The notes: generated by a model not told the origin, from the letters alone. A DNA stretch of 50,129 bases from Methanoculleus methanifontis (GCF_030464365.1 NZ_VCYI01000018.1:1-50129), one strand, 5' to 3'; numbered from the stretch's first letter, positions 1 through 10,644 are shown. A program made the numbers and translations.

Positions 1-209
1 CGCCCGACATGAGGTTTCTGGGGAGGGAGATGCGGCTCAATGATTGCCCAGAGTTCGTCATCGATTTCCCGGAATGCCATACATCCCGGGTTTTATTCAA
101 GGTCTCTTATAATTGTGGGATGACCTCCATGATAACTCCCGGACAAATCTTTTCCCGTCTCCGTAATAGGTGTTTCCCCGGGGGAAGGGGGATCCCGGAA
201 CCCACCGGT
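1..209. other. No gene recognised at window edge
   Basis: This stretch lies downstream of the recQ-like gene on the minus strand. A long open frame crosses it on the plus strand, but that frame is mostly antisense to recQ, has no recognisable domain and is of the kind expected in high-GC DNA. I see no RNA gene or clear repeat here. It may be 3' flanking DNA of a gene outside the window. Confidence 0.5.
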
Positions 210-1463
<1,254 letters not shown>

Positions 1464-1536
1464 CACTATATAAGTGGGCGCTCTACCGGCATAGTATCTT
1501 CGGCCCCGGAAATACGGCCCAATTAGGGGCGGTTTC

Positions 1537-2328
1537 TCACTCCGAGACCTCGTCCCAGAACCCGGCGATGGCCGAGAAGATCCTCCCCCGGAGTTCGGTG
1601 AGCCGTTCCTCACCGACCTCGCGGTCTCCGGTCTCGTAGAAGCCGCGGTTGATCTCGACCTGGACCCAGGGGACCCGCCGCCGCCGGTAATGCGCCACTG
1701 AGATGAACCCGCCCCGGAAGGGATCGTTCATCGCAACCCGCCCCTCGTCCTCGAACTCCGCCTGGAACGACCGGGCGAGCGCCTGGAGCCACTCCGGGGA
1801 GCAGGTCACAAGGCCGCCCGCCGTTTTGGGCTTCCCGTTCCGGTCGCCCCGGTTGCTCAGGCAGAAGAGCGGGCGGGGGCGTCCGGCGTCCATCCGGACC
1901 GGCGGTGACCTGGGCAGCATGCTGTGGCAGTCGAAGGCGATCTCGATCGGCCGGGTATCAAGCGCCCCGACCAGTTGTTTGTGGAAGGGGTGGTAGTAGT
2001 TCTGCAGGAGCGTTCCTATCAGTTCCCTGCCGGGCGTCTGCCCTCTCTTAAACACCGGGGTTCCGTCCTGCGTGATGACCTTGACCACGCCGTCCTGCGT
2101 CCGCGGCGGGTAGTCGTAGGGCGCCCGGTTGGTATCGACGAAGATCCTCGATATGTCGAAATCGATCACCGCCTCCACCGTATCGTCGAACCCGTAGAGG
2201 CGGCGGGTGTAGGGGTCGCTATTGAAGACGATCTCCTTTCGCGTGAGGTTGACGAGACCGCGGAGTTCGGGCGGAACAGAGGTGCCGCTGTGGGGGATCG
2301 AGATTAAGAACGGATACCTACCGTTCAC
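1537..2328 (-). CDS. N-formylglutamate amidohydrolase family protein
   Basis: Member of the N-formylglutamate amidohydrolase (HutG/FGase) family of zinc-dependent amidases. In bacteria this family hydrolyses N-formylglutamate in histidine degradation. No other hut gene is visible, so the substrate here is unknown. Family signatures are PHSG near the N terminus (ISIPHSGTSVPPEL) and FDCHSM in the middle, which supply likely metal ligands. The start is set at a GTG (2328) because a strong GGAGGG lies about 7 nt upstream. This gives 263 residues, near the family norm. The in-frame ATG at 2352 has no ribosome site. It lies upstream of recQ on the same strand. Confidence 0.8.
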   Translation of the reverse strand: MNGRYPFLISIPHSGTSVPPELRGLVNLTRKEIVFNSDPYTRRLYGFDDTVEAVIDFDISRIFVDTNRAPYDYPPRTQDGVVKVITQDGTPVFKRGQTPGRELIGTLLQNYYHPFHKQLVGALDTRPIEIAFDCHSMLPRSPPVRMDAGRPRPLFCLSNRGDRNGKPKTAGGLVTCSPEWLQALARSFQAEFEDEGRVAMNDPFRGGFISVAHYRRRRVPWVQVEINRGFYETGDREVGEERLTELRGRIFSAIAGFWDEVSE

Positions 2329-2505
2329 GCTCTTTCCCTCCTGCCGGGACATTTCCGGGAACTGACGCTCATGCTGCTTCTGACCGCACCCGTATGGGAG
2401 CACCCGCTACAAAAGTGCAGTGGTCGGGATACCCCTCGGCGGGCATGAATATAAAGGCGGAACTCCTCCTTACCCAAAGGGAACCGTTCTCATGCGGTGA
2501 GGGAT

Positions 2506-3801
2506 ATGGAACGAGAAGAGTGGTCGTCAACGCTGGGCTTCATCCTTGCAAGCATCGGCTCAGCCGTGGGCATCGGGAACATCTGGCGGTTCCCCTACGT
2601 CGTGGGCGCCAACGGGGGCGGTGCGTTTCTGATCCCGTTCCTGATCGCCGTCCTCCTCTTCGGCCTCCCCCTGATGGTGCTGGAACTCGCTATCGGCCGC
2701 TCGACGGGGACGTCGGTCATATCCGCCTTCCGCTCGATACGGCAGCGATTCGCCGCCGCCGGTCTCGTCATCGTCGCCGTCGTCAGCCTGATCCTCGGCT
2801 ACTATCTTGTGATCACGAGTTGGGTGCTCGCATACGCGCTCTTCTTCGTCTTCAACCAGCCGATGGAGTTCGATGCGTTTACGGGTTCCTACCTCCCGCT
2901 CGTCTTCTTCCTCCTCTCGGGACTCGCGGTCTATGTGACGGTGCGGTCGGGGGTCCGGGGAGGGATCGAGCGGGCTTCCCGGTATCTCATCCCGTTTCTC
3001 CTTGTGATCCTCATCTTTCTCGTGGTCATCTCGCTCACGGAGCCCGGAGCGGTCGAGGGAATCGAGTTCTATCTCTCCCCTGATTTTTCGAGGCTGGCTG
3101 ACCCCGGCGTCTGGATCGCGGCCTTCGGGCAGGCGTTCTTCTCGCTCTCCGTGGGCATGGGCATCCTACTCACCTTCGGAAGTTACCTCAAAAGAGAACC
3201 CCTCTTCCGGAACGCCGCCATCATTGCCGCCGCAGATATGCTGATTGCAGTCCTTACCGGGCTCGTGATCTTCCCCCTGGTCTTCACCGCGGGTCTTGAC
3301 CCAGCAGCCGGGGTGAACCTCGCGTTCATCACCCTACCCACGGCCTTCACAGAGATCCAGTACGGCATGGTGCTCGGAGCGCTCTTCTTCCTGATGCTCT
3401 TTGCAGCAGCGCTCACCTCGGCGGTCTCCATGCTCGAAGTCCCGGTGGCGGCGCTGATGGACACCTACGGCTACCCCCGGAAGCGCGCCACCCTCCTCGT
3501 CTTCGCCGCGATCATGCTCGTCGGGCTTCCGTCCGCTCTCAGTTACACCGCCCTGAACCTCGAAGCGCTTGGAATGCCGTTCCTCGACCTTGCCGACTAC
3601 GCATTCGGGACGATCGGCCTCATCGTCGCCGGGCTGATCGTGAGCGTCGTCGGAGGGTGGTTCATGAGCCGCATCCGGATCTGCGAGGAGATCGGCGGCT
3701 GCGGGTGGCAGCAGAAAATCTATATGGCGCTCATCCGCTACGGCGTTCCGTCCATTCTCCTGATCACGCTTGTCGGCAGTTTCTTCCTGGGCACGGGGTG
3801 A
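2506..3801 (+). CDS. Sodium-dependent NSS-family symporter
   Basis: Integral membrane symporter of the neurotransmitter:sodium symporter (LeuT) family, which uses the Na+ gradient to import amino acids or similar solutes. The diagnostic first-helix signature GIGNIWRFP is at residues 22-30, with the glycine-rich stretch GANGGGAF after it. About eleven or twelve hydrophobic segments fill the 431 residues. Prokaryotic members are 430-510 residues. ATG at 2506 is preferred over GTG at 2497 because GGTGAGGG directly precedes it. The transported solute cannot be read from the sequence. The gene is convergent with the peroxiredoxin gene, 11 nt away. Confidence 0.9.
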   Translation: MEREEWSSTLGFILASIGSAVGIGNIWRFPYVVGANGGGAFLIPFLIAVLLFGLPLMVLELAIGRSTGTSVISAFRSIRQRFAAAGLVIVAVVSLILGYYLVITSWVLAYALFFVFNQPMEFDAFTGSYLPLVFFLLSGLAVYVTVRSGVRGGIERASRYLIPFLLVILIFLVVISLTEPGAVEGIEFYLSPDFSRLADPGVWIAAFGQAFFSLSVGMGILLTFGSYLKREPLFRNAAIIAAADMLIAVLTGLVIFPLVFTAGLDPAAGVNLAFITLPTAFTEIQYGMVLGALFFLMLFAAALTSAVSMLEVPVAALMDTYGYPRKRATLLVFAAIMLVGLPSALSYTALNLEALGMPFLDLADYAFGTIGLIVAGLIVSVVGGWFMSRIRICEEIGGCGWQQKIYMALIRYGVPSILLITLVGSFFLGTG

Positions 3802-3812
3802 GCGGGGCCGGG

Positions 3813-4298
3813 TTACGCCTTCGGCACCAGCTCCACATGCCTCTCCTGCGCCCGGAGAGCGTCGAGGACGTCCTGCATGCCGGGCACCGTCGTCGCCGGG
3901 TATTCCGCGACGAAGATGACGCGCCCGAACTCGTCGACGACGATGTTCGCCCGCCGGGAGTAGCCCTTTTGACTATCGAAAACACCGTACATCTCCGCCA
4001 CGGCACCGTGCGGCCAGAAATCCGCAAGGAGCCGGGTTCTCCTGATCCCGAGGTTCTCGGCCCACGCATGCTTGCACGGGACGGAATCCACGCTGATGCC
4101 GAGGGCAACGGCACCGAGGGCGTCGAACGCCTCCCTGTTCGCCTCGAGCGCCTTCATCTGTCCAGCACAGACACGGGTCCATGCCAGCGGGTGGAACGAA
4201 AGGACAACCCGCTTCCCCGGGAACGCCGATAACCGGACAGTGTTCCCGTTATGGTCCGGTATTGAGAAATCTCCGGCCTGATCGCCGACCTCGACCAT
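3813..4298 (-). CDS. Peroxiredoxin (AhpC/TSA family)
   Basis: Thiol peroxidase expected to reduce H2O2 or organic peroxides, a cytosolic antioxidant in an anaerobe. It is 161 residues with the thioredoxin-like fold. The peroxidatic cysteine is C44 in HPLAWTRVCAGQM, which matches the P-x3-T-x2-C active site. A second cysteine, C75 (SVDSVPCKHAW), could be a resolving residue, but the pairing is not certain. ATG at 4298 begins MVEVGDQAGDFSIPD, the usual N terminus of the family. The gene stands alone between the NSS transporter (convergent) and the CorC-like gene (divergent). Confidence 0.9.
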   Translation of the reverse strand: MVEVGDQAGDFSIPDHNGNTVRLSAFPGKRVVLSFHPLAWTRVCAGQMKALEANREAFDALGAVALGISVDSVPCKHAWAENLGIRRTRLLADFWPHGAVAEMYGVFDSQKGYSRRANIVVDEFGRVIFVAEYPATTVPGMQDVLDALRAQERHVELVPKA

Positions 4299-4430
4299 CG
4301 TGTATCACCTGATGGGACTCTCTCCCGGCGACGATAAATATTTCTCACGGACGCTCCTCTCCCGCCCGGATGCCATGCCCCTTCCCGGGAGCCCCGCAGG
4401 TTTAAGGCTCCTGCCGGCAAGAATACCACA

Positions 4431-5750
4431 ATGGCAACTGCCACCGATATCGCGATCATCCTCCTTCTGATACTCGCAAACGGCTTCTTTTCGATGGTGG
4501 AGTTCGCGCTCGTCTCTGCAAGAACAGCACGCCTGCAGAAGAGAGCAGCGAACGGCGACGGCGGGGCGGCGACTGCTCTCGAACTTGCACAGGACCCAAC
4601 ACTCTTCCTTTCTACCATCCAGATCGGCATCACCCTCGTCGGGATCCTGGCCGGAGCCTTTGGCGGGGCGACGCTCGCGGGCCCTCTTGCAGAAGAGTTT
4701 GCCCAATTCCCCTTGATCGCGCCTTACAGCGGCCCGCTCGCGGTCGTAACCGTCGTCGCCGCCATCACGTACCTGACGCTCGTTGTCGGGGAACTGGTGC
4801 CGAAGCGGGTGGCCATGACCCACGCCGACCGGATTGCATCGCAGGTCTCGCGCCCGATACGGTTCCTCTCGCTGATCGCCGCACCGCTCGTCCGCCTGCT
4901 GAGCGCTTCGACCGAGGGGGTTCTCATGCTGCTCAGGATTCGGAAGCCTTCGGGGCCCGAGGTTACAGAGGAGGACGTCAGGGTTCTCATCGGGCAGGCC
5001 ACCCGGGCGGGCGTCTTTGAGGAGGCGGAACAGGATATGGTGGAGAGCGTCTTCCGCCTCGCCGACCGGCGAGTCAGCATGCTGATGACGCCGCGGCCCG
5101 ACATCGTGGCCGTGGATCTCGAAGACCCCGTCGAAGAGAACTGGCAAAAAATGGTGGATTCCGGGCATGTCTACTTCCCGGTCTACCGTGATCACCTCGA
5201 CAACCTGCTCGGCACCGTCTCGGTCCGCAGCCTCTGGGCGCGGATGATCGCGGGTGAAACGCCCAACCTGTCGAATGCCATCGACCCCGCCTTCTTCGTG
5301 CCCGAGAGCGTCCCGGCACTCTCGGTTCTCGATGAGTTCAAGACCTCCGGGGCGCGGATCGCCCTCGTCACCGATGAGTACGGGAGTATCCAGGGTCTGG
5401 TCACCATCCACGACATCATGGAGTCGATTGTCGGCGGCATCCCATCGCCGGAGCACCCGCCTGAGGGGCCGGCGTTCCGTCGTCCGGACGGATCGTGGCT
5501 CCTCGACGGGATGCTCCCGGTCGACGAGTTCCACGACCTCCTCGGTGTGCCGGCTACCCTGCCCGGAGAGGGGCGCGGTTACTACCAGACGCTCGGCGGG
5601 TTCGTGATGATGTACCTCGAACGGACCCCGGAGGCCGGCGACCGGTTCGCCTGGAACGGATTCCGGTTCGAGGTGCTCGATATGGACGGCCACCGGGTTG
5701 ACAAGGTGCTCGTCACGCCGGTGGGGGGCGGGAAGGAGAAGAAAGAGTGA
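4431..5750 (+). CDS. CNNM/CorC-type (HlyC/CorC) membrane protein with CBS pair
   Basis: Membrane protein of the DUF21-CBS-CorC_HlyC architecture. Relatives transport or sense Mg2+ or Co2+, or are annotated hemolysin-like. In 439 residues there is an N-terminal DUF21 region of about four helices (residues 1-190; ILLLILANGFFSMVEFALVS opens it). A CBS pair follows at about 200-325 (VSMLMTPRPDIVAVD, then ALVTDEYGSIQGLVTIHD), and a C-terminal CorC_HlyC domain at about 345-430. ATG at 4431 precedes a textbook first helix. A modular repeat lies downstream. Confidence 0.88.
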   Translation: MATATDIAIILLLILANGFFSMVEFALVSARTARLQKRAANGDGGAATALELAQDPTLFLSTIQIGITLVGILAGAFGGATLAGPLAEEFAQFPLIAPYSGPLAVVTVVAAITYLTLVVGELVPKRVAMTHADRIASQVSRPIRFLSLIAAPLVRLLSASTEGVLMLLRIRKPSGPEVTEEDVRVLIGQATRAGVFEEAEQDMVESVFRLADRRVSMLMTPRPDIVAVDLEDPVEENWQKMVDSGHVYFPVYRDHLDNLLGTVSVRSLWARMIAGETPNLSNAIDPAFFVPESVPALSVLDEFKTSGARIALVTDEYGSIQGLVTIHDIMESIVGGIPSPEHPPEGPAFRRPDGSWLLDGMLPVDEFHDLLGVPATLPGEGRGYYQTLGGFVMMYLERTPEAGDRFAWNGFRFEVLDMDGHRVDKVLVTPVGGGKEKKE

Positions 5751-5789
5751 CTTTAGGCCTCGTTAACTTTTCTCTCTGGGGAAAGTCGT

Positions 5790-6100
5790 CGATTGCGTCG
5801 CGGGCATGGGTTCAGGGGGATTGTACGACTCGAAGCCTGATGGCTTCTCGTGCTCCGGTTCTTCGCACCTTTGGCCAGTCGTACTCACATATCATTCCTG
5901 GGACATCGCTTACCCCGATGCACGGATTTCATGGAGATATCGCCATGCACTGCCCCCGCCCCCTTGGGGGCGGGGGAGGAGGCCGGGCGGGGTGGGGGTA
6001 GTAGGTGTCAGATAGTGATCTGGAGACAGGGGAGGGGGGATGCTCCCCCCTCCCCGTCAGCCCCTCCCCTATGGCGATACTCCCACAGAAGCCGTGCCAG
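5790..6100. repeat. Modular intergenic repeat, copy 1 (inverted)
   Basis: The core at about 5919-6100 is bounded by inverted ends: GGAGATATCGCCATG at 5933-5947 and ATGGCGATACTCCCAC near 6071-6086. Inside are GC-rich blocks shared with copies 2-5, such as the CCCGCCCC/GGGGCGGG hairpin and GGGGCTGACGGGG (here as its complement). The stretch 5820-5880 has the small hairpin modules GAAGCCTGATGGCTTC and GGCCAGTCGTACTC also seen in the other copies. The remainder of 5751-6221 contains no gene. Confidence 0.75.
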
Positions 6101-6197
6101 TGTGACCGCAGAAAAGTAGTTTATGGGTTCTTTGCAACCGTGATCGAGACCGATCTGCATGGTCGAGCTTGTTCCAGGAATGACACTCCAGAGGGAA

Positions 6198-6214
6198 CTC
6201 CAAAAAAAAAGTTG
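6198..6214 (-). terminator. U-tract terminator after FKBP gene
   Basis: A run of nine A on the plus strand (6202-6210) gives nine U in the minus-strand transcript about 10 nt past the FKBP stop codon. Archaeal RNA polymerase terminates at oligo-U without needing a hairpin, so this is a plausible end for the TPR-FKBP transcript. Confidence 0.7.
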
Positions 6215-6221
6215 AGTAATC

Positions 6222-6737
6222 CTACACAATCTCGACGAGACTGACGGTGAACGTAAGATCTTCGCCCGCGAGACGGTGGTTCGCATCGATGGTGACGGCA
6301 TCGGCCGATACCGCGATAACCCTTGCGGGCAGCACCTGTCCGTTCTCCAGGGGTATCCCTACCTGATCGCCGACCGTCAGGTTCTCTCCGCCGGTGATCG
6401 CGGCAGGGTCGAGGACAATGACGAGATCCTCGCGGTATGGCCCGTATGCCTGGTCGGCCGGGATGTGAAGGGTCTTTTCCTCTCCAACCTGCATCCCGAC
6501 GACACCGTCATCGAACCCCGGGATCACTTTGCCGGTGCCGACGGTAAACCGGAGCGGTTCGCGCCCGGTGGAACTGTCGAAGACCGTCCCATTATCAAGT
6601 GTGCCGGTATAGTGAACCAGCACCGTATCTCCGGACTTCACCCGCTCCCCATCGCTGTCGCTTGCGACACAGCCCGAGCAGAGAGCCAGGACGCACGCCA
6701 TCAGCAGCAGGGCGCTAGATATCCGCCATTTCTTCAT
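6222..6737 (-). CDS. FKBP-type peptidyl-prolyl isomerase lipoprotein
   Basis: Membrane-anchored prolyl isomerase/chaperone expected on the outer face of the cell membrane. ATG at 6737 (MKKWRISSALLLMACVLALC) opens a lipoprotein signal peptide ending in LCSGC with Cys23. The FKBP fold follows: DTVLVHYTGTLDNGTVFDSS, then PGFDDGVVGMQVGEEKTLHIP. An inserted SlyD-like flap domain (about residues 95-150, GDQVGIPLENGQVLPARVIAV) ends with the last FKBP strand. It is 171 residues. The start codon overlaps the stop of the TPR gene (ATGA at 6734-6737), so the two are probably translationally coupled and work in one process. Confidence 0.9.
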   Translation of the reverse strand: MKKWRISSALLLMACVLALCSGCVASDSDGERVKSGDTVLVHYTGTLDNGTVFDSSTGREPLRFTVGTGKVIPGFDDGVVGMQVGEEKTLHIPADQAYGPYREDLVIVLDPAAITGGENLTVGDQVGIPLENGQVLPARVIAVSADAVTIDANHRLAGEDLTFTVSLVEIV

Positions 6738-9700
6738 TCTTCTTCGCCTCCGGCCCCGTTCTCGAGGGCCTTTCCGAAGCACTCCACCGCGTCGGCAAAC
6801 CTGCCCTGCTTATCGAACGCTCTTCCTTTCAGGTACCATGCCCGGGCATGGCGGGGTTCGGCCTCGATAACGCGGTCAAAGCAGGTGGCCGCCCGGTCAG
6901 GTTTGCCCAGGCGGGCAAGAGCGAGGCCCTTCGCGAGCCAGGCATGAACATCTCCGCCGCCCAGTTCGATGGCTTTGTCGAACGCTTTGACGGCGTCTTC
7001 ATGCCGTCCCAGCGCATCCTTGAGCCTCCCGACGGCGTTCCAGACGGCCGCATTCTTCGGGTCGATCGAGAGCGCTTTCTCGTAACTCGCGAGAGCGTCG
7101 TCGTGCCTGCCCGCCTTCTCGAGCACCGTTCCCCGCATGAAGAGCGTGGCGGGGTTCTCGTCCTGGAGGACGATGATCTTGTCGATCGACTTGACCGCCT
7201 CTTTGTATCGCCCGAGGTGGATGAGGGCCGACGAGCGGGCATGGAGGGTCTCGATGCTGGTCGGTTCCCGGTCGAGCACCTGCGTGTAGGCGGCGAGGGC
7301 ATCCTCGTACCTGCCGGCCTTCTCGTGGGCCTCGCCGAGTCTTCGCAGGGTGAGAACGTCGGCCGGATCGGCCTTGATCACCTTCTCGAAGCACTCCACC
7401 GCGTCGGCGTAGCGGCCAAGCCACATGAAGATCTCGCCGCGCCGCTGCCAGGCAGCCCAGTTCTCCGGGCTCGCCTCGACGATGCTGTCGGAACACTCGA
7501 GCGCCTCTTCATAGCGCCCCATGTGCACGAGGGCGCTCTCGAGGGTGTACCATGCTTCGGTGTCGCGCTCGTCACCCTCGAGCACCAGCGCGTACTGTTT
7601 GATCGCGTCGCCGAACTTCCCGTCCCGCTCGAGCGCCATACCGAACGCCATCCTGGCGTCGCGGTCGTCGGGGGAGTTCTTCAGGTAACGTTCGTATGCT
7701 TCCGCCGCCTCTTCGTGCTTGCCGACGGCTTCCAGCATATCCGCCCGGATCCTTGCAACCGCGGCGTTCGAGGCGTCGGCGGTGAGCACCCGGTCGCAGC
7801 ACTCGATCGCCTTCTGGTGCTTGCCGAGCCGTGCGAGAGTGACGGCGAGCGCAAAGCAGGCGCCGGTATCTTTCGGCCGGCCTTCAGCCACTTTTGCGTA
7901 GCACCCGGCTGCATCCGCGTACTGCCCCATCCGCTCCAGGGCCCGGCCCCGGTTGAACCACGCAAAGAAGTTGTCCGGATCGGCAAGCGTGATCTCTTTG
8001 AACCGATCGGCGGCCTCCTCGTACCGCCCGAGCATGGCGAGAACAAACCCGAGACTTGCCGGGTATCCTCCGGCTTTCGGATCGGCGGCAAGGAGGGCTT
8101 CGTAACACTCGATGGCTGCATCGTAGCGGCCGAGGGCCTCGAAAATCCATGCCTTCCGAAGAAGCGTTCCGGTGTCCCCGGAACTGCCCTGCGTCAACCG
8201 GGCGATGGATTCGAGCGCCTCCTCGTACCGTCCAAGGCGTTCGAGCGCCGTGCTCCGGCCGAGCAGAGCGGTACGGTCGTCCGGATCGGCCGAGAGCGCC
8301 CCGTCATAGCAGGCGAGCGCCTCCTCGTACCGTCCGAGGTGCATGAGCGCTTCTCCTCTGTTAATCTCCGCCGCAGCGTCGGTAGGATTGACGTTGAGGA
8401 GGGCTTTGAAGGTTTCTGCTGCCTCTGCATACCGTCCGAGGTGCAGAAGGGCGTCTCCCTTCCTGTACAGGAGATGGGGCTCGTTGCCGCCGGCCCCCTG
8501 CACCGAATTGAAGCACGCCAGCGCATCGTCGTGCCTGCCGAGGTTCATGAGCGCGTCCGCTTTCATCGACACAGCGACGGCGTTCTGCGGTTCTTTTTCA
8601 AGGATCGCATCCAGGCAGAGCACGGCCTCCTCATACCTGCCAAGATGGAGGAGCGCGGTGCCGCTCCGCTGCAGGATGGAGATGTTCCCGGGATCGATCT
8701 GGAGGACACGTTCGAAGTCGTTCTGCGCCTCAGCATACCGCCCGAGGTGCAGCAGCGCAGTCCCCCGACAGTTGTGGACGATCTCGTTTAACGCATCGAA
8801 CTTCAGCGGCTTCTGTTGCCGGGGTGCTCCCGTCTCGTCCCGCTCGAAGAGCGCGAGGTCGGTGTTGTCTCCTATCCACTTCATCCCGGTTGTCGCCCGG
8901 CTCTCGAGCACGCGGTCGAACGACTGGATCGCCTCGGCGTACTGGCCGAGACGAAAGAGCGCCATGCCGCGGGCGTACCACACCTGAACCTGACCCTGGT
9001 CGTGTTTCAGGATATGGTCGAAACTCTTGACCGCCCGATCGTAGCGGCCGAGAGCGTCGTAGACCATCCCCATGGCGTAGCGCACCGGGACGTGATCCGG
9101 GTCGGCGAGAGCGACCTTCTCAAAGCACTCCAGCGCCTCTACGTGCTTTCCTGCGCGGAGAAGCATTGAACCGCGGTGATACCAGGCAGGAGTGTTTTCG
9201 GGCTCGACGGCAACAATCTCGCCGCAGCAGTCGGCAGCCTCCTGGAACCGGCCGAGATACTCGAACGCCCGGGCCTTGCCGTAGAGCGCGTCGATATTCT
9301 CCGGTTCTGTATCGAGCACCCGGTCGAACAGACTGATGGCTTTCGAATAATCGCCCTGGTAGAGGTATATCGCCCCGATTCGAGCGAGCATATCGGTGCT
9401 GCCGGGATTCTTCCTGAGGATCTTCTCGAAACATGCCGCTGCTTCCCGGTAGTCGCCGGTTCGCTCGAGCATCCTCCCGTATCTCTCCCGCAGGACGGTG
9501 TTCTCCGGGTCGCCTGTCAGCGCTCGCGCATAGGCTGGTGCTGCCTCGGCATACCGTCCGAGCCGTTCAAGCATCTCCCCGCGCCAGTAGGAGGCGTTTG
9601 TGTCCGTGGGCTGTTCTTCGACGATCCGTGCGAAACACCCCGCCGCCTCCTCGTATTCACCGGTTCTGGCGAGGACATGCCCCAACACCCGCAACGTTCC

Positions 9701-9946
9701 GGTATCGCCGGGAGCCGACTCAAGGGCCTTCTTTAGCCACTCAGCAGCTTCGCTGTCCCTGCCGAGACAGGCGAGCGTCCGTCCCATATACAGCCGGGCG
9801 AAGCCGTTTTCGGGCTCTATCTTGAGCGCCTTCTCGAAACTCTTCACTGCCTCGCTGTAGTTCCCGGCCTCGAACTGAGAGGTCCCCTGCTGTATCGAGG
9901 GGTTCGCGTTCTTCCCCTGACCCAGAATATTACTGAAGAAATCCAT
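6734..9946 (-). CDS. Giant tetratricopeptide-repeat protein
   Basis: The 1070-residue protein consists almost wholly of about thirty 34-residue TPR units, with the recurrent pattern LGRYEEALECFDRVL..DP....AW...G. It has no enzymatic domain, signal peptide or membrane segment that I can see. TPR superhelices are protein-binding scaffolds; the partner is unknown. Only the first 20 residues (MDFFSNILGQGKNANPSIQQ) fall outside the repeats. One unit near residues 345-375 is interrupted by a non-repeat insert (GMKWIGDNTDLALFERDETG). The start at 9946 has only a weak ribosome site. It overlaps the downstream FKBP lipoprotein gene by 4 nt. The recent look of many units suggests internal duplication. 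Confidence 0.9.
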   Translation of the reverse strand: MDFFSNILGQGKNANPSIQQGTSQFEAGNYSEAVKSFEKALKIEPENGFARLYMGRTLACLGRDSEAAEWLKKALESAPGDTGTLRVLGHVLARTGEYEEAAGCFARIVEEQPTDTNASYWRGEMLERLGRYAEAAPAYARALTGDPENTVLRERYGRMLERTGDYREAAACFEKILRKNPGSTDMLARIGAIYLYQGDYSKAISLFDRVLDTEPENIDALYGKARAFEYLGRFQEAADCCGEIVAVEPENTPAWYHRGSMLLRAGKHVEALECFEKVALADPDHVPVRYAMGMVYDALGRYDRAVKSFDHILKHDQGQVQVWYARGMALFRLGQYAEAIQSFDRVLESRATTGMKWIGDNTDLALFERDETGAPRQQKPLKFDALNEIVHNCRGTALLHLGRYAEAQNDFERVLQIDPGNISILQRSGTALLHLGRYEEAVLCLDAILEKEPQNAVAVSMKADALMNLGRHDDALACFNSVQGAGGNEPHLLYRKGDALLHLGRYAEAAETFKALLNVNPTDAAAEINRGEALMHLGRYEEALACYDGALSADPDDRTALLGRSTALERLGRYEEALESIARLTQGSSGDTGTLLRKAWIFEALGRYDAAIECYEALLAADPKAGGYPASLGFVLAMLGRYEEAADRFKEITLADPDNFFAWFNRGRALERMGQYADAAGCYAKVAEGRPKDTGACFALAVTLARLGKHQKAIECCDRVLTADASNAAVARIRADMLEAVGKHEEAAEAYERYLKNSPDDRDARMAFGMALERDGKFGDAIKQYALVLEGDERDTEAWYTLESALVHMGRYEEALECSDSIVEASPENWAAWQRRGEIFMWLGRYADAVECFEKVIKADPADVLTLRRLGEAHEKAGRYEDALAAYTQVLDREPTSIETLHARSSALIHLGRYKEAVKSIDKIIVLQDENPATLFMRGTVLEKAGRHDDALASYEKALSIDPKNAAVWNAVGRLKDALGRHEDAVKAFDKAIELGGGDVHAWLAKGLALARLGKPDRAATCFDRVIEAEPRHARAWYLKGRAFDKQGRFADAVECFGKALENGAGGEEE

Positions 9947-10251
9947 CCGACATCATCTGCCGCTGCTCGTTTAATGCGCGATTGTTCAACGCCGCATTTT
10001 CTGTGGGCGGCTGCCCGCAACGGAGGCAGCCGGTGCTTTCTAACATTGATGCGTCAGCCGGTATTTGAAAGGACCGATTTTGAGTAGACAACCTAACGTA
10101 GATTATAATGGGTGTTCGGGATTCTTAAAAGAGTGCGGCCGGAAAAATCCGGCACCGTGCCGGAGCACCGGATTCCCCTGCAGACTGCGGGGATTGTGGC
10201 CGGCACGGCACGGTTCCAGGAGAGGGACGGTCAGGGACGCTCAATATCGTT
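9947..10251. other. Intergenic: promoter side of TPR gene, 3' end of rubredoxin gene
   Basis: No gene is seen. Near 10139-10170 there is an inverted repeat CCGGCAC/GTGCCGG (10149-10163) beside AAAAAT at 10143-10148, which in the minus-strand transcript reads hairpin then U-rich and could end the rubredoxin message. An AT-rich patch (GATTATAATGGG) near 10101-10112 could serve as the TATA region for the TPR gene on the minus strand. Confidence 0.4.
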
Positions 10252-10644
10252 TCAGATATCGAGGATGGGTTCAAACTGAGATTTGCCGACCGGGCCGTGG
10301 AACTTCGATATCTGCGGGTCCATCCCGCAGACCGGGCATACGTAATCCTCCGGCAGGTCTTCGAATGCGGTGCCCTTTGGATAGCCGCGGAGGGGTTCGC
10401 CGCGTTTTTTATCGTAGACATAGCCGCATATCTTGCAGACGTACTTGGTCGGCTCCCAGAGTTCGAATCCCCACTTCCCGATCTGCCCTTTTCCGGTCGC
10501 ACCGCAGACCGGGCACACGTAGTCCTCCGGCAGATCTTCAAACTCGGTACCCGCCGGAATGCCACGATGGGGTTCGCCCCGCATCGGGGAGTAGATGTAG
10601 TTACAGTACTTGCACCGGTATCGTTTCACTTTCTCCATGGGCAT
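10252..10644 (-). CDS. Tandem (two-domain) rubredoxin
   Basis: Small iron-sulfur electron carrier with two complete rubredoxin domains in 130 residues. Domain 1 has CKYC at residues 11-14 and CPVC at 44-47. Domain 2 has CKIC at 70-73 and CPVC at 103-106. Each pair of CxxC knuckles binds one Fe. The two domains keep the same [13 protein letters not shown] core, which suggests duplication. ATG at 10644 is chosen for GAGGTGA 5 nt upstream; longer in-frame extensions are not protein-like. Likely roles are electron supply to oxygen or superoxide reductases, but no partner gene is adjacent. Single-domain rubredoxin is about 53 residues, so the doubled form is less usual. Confidence 0.9.
   Translation of the reverse strand: MPMEKVKRYRCKYCNYIYSPMRGEPHRGIPAGTEFEDLPEDYVCPVCGATGKGQIGKWGFELWEPTKYVCKICGYVYDKKRGEPLRGYPKGTAFEDLPEDYVCPVCGMDPQISKFHGPVGKSQFEPILDI

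Noticed and set aside
6848-8791. 647-codon open frame antisense to the TPR gene
   Set aside because: A periodic shadow of the TPR repeats in high-GC DNA. The minus-strand frame has the TPR consensus; the shadow repeats are its reverse image.
6734-9946. CRISPR or tandem-repeat array
   Set aside because: The periodicity is 102 bp, in frame, and diverged at third positions: it is protein repeat coding sequence.
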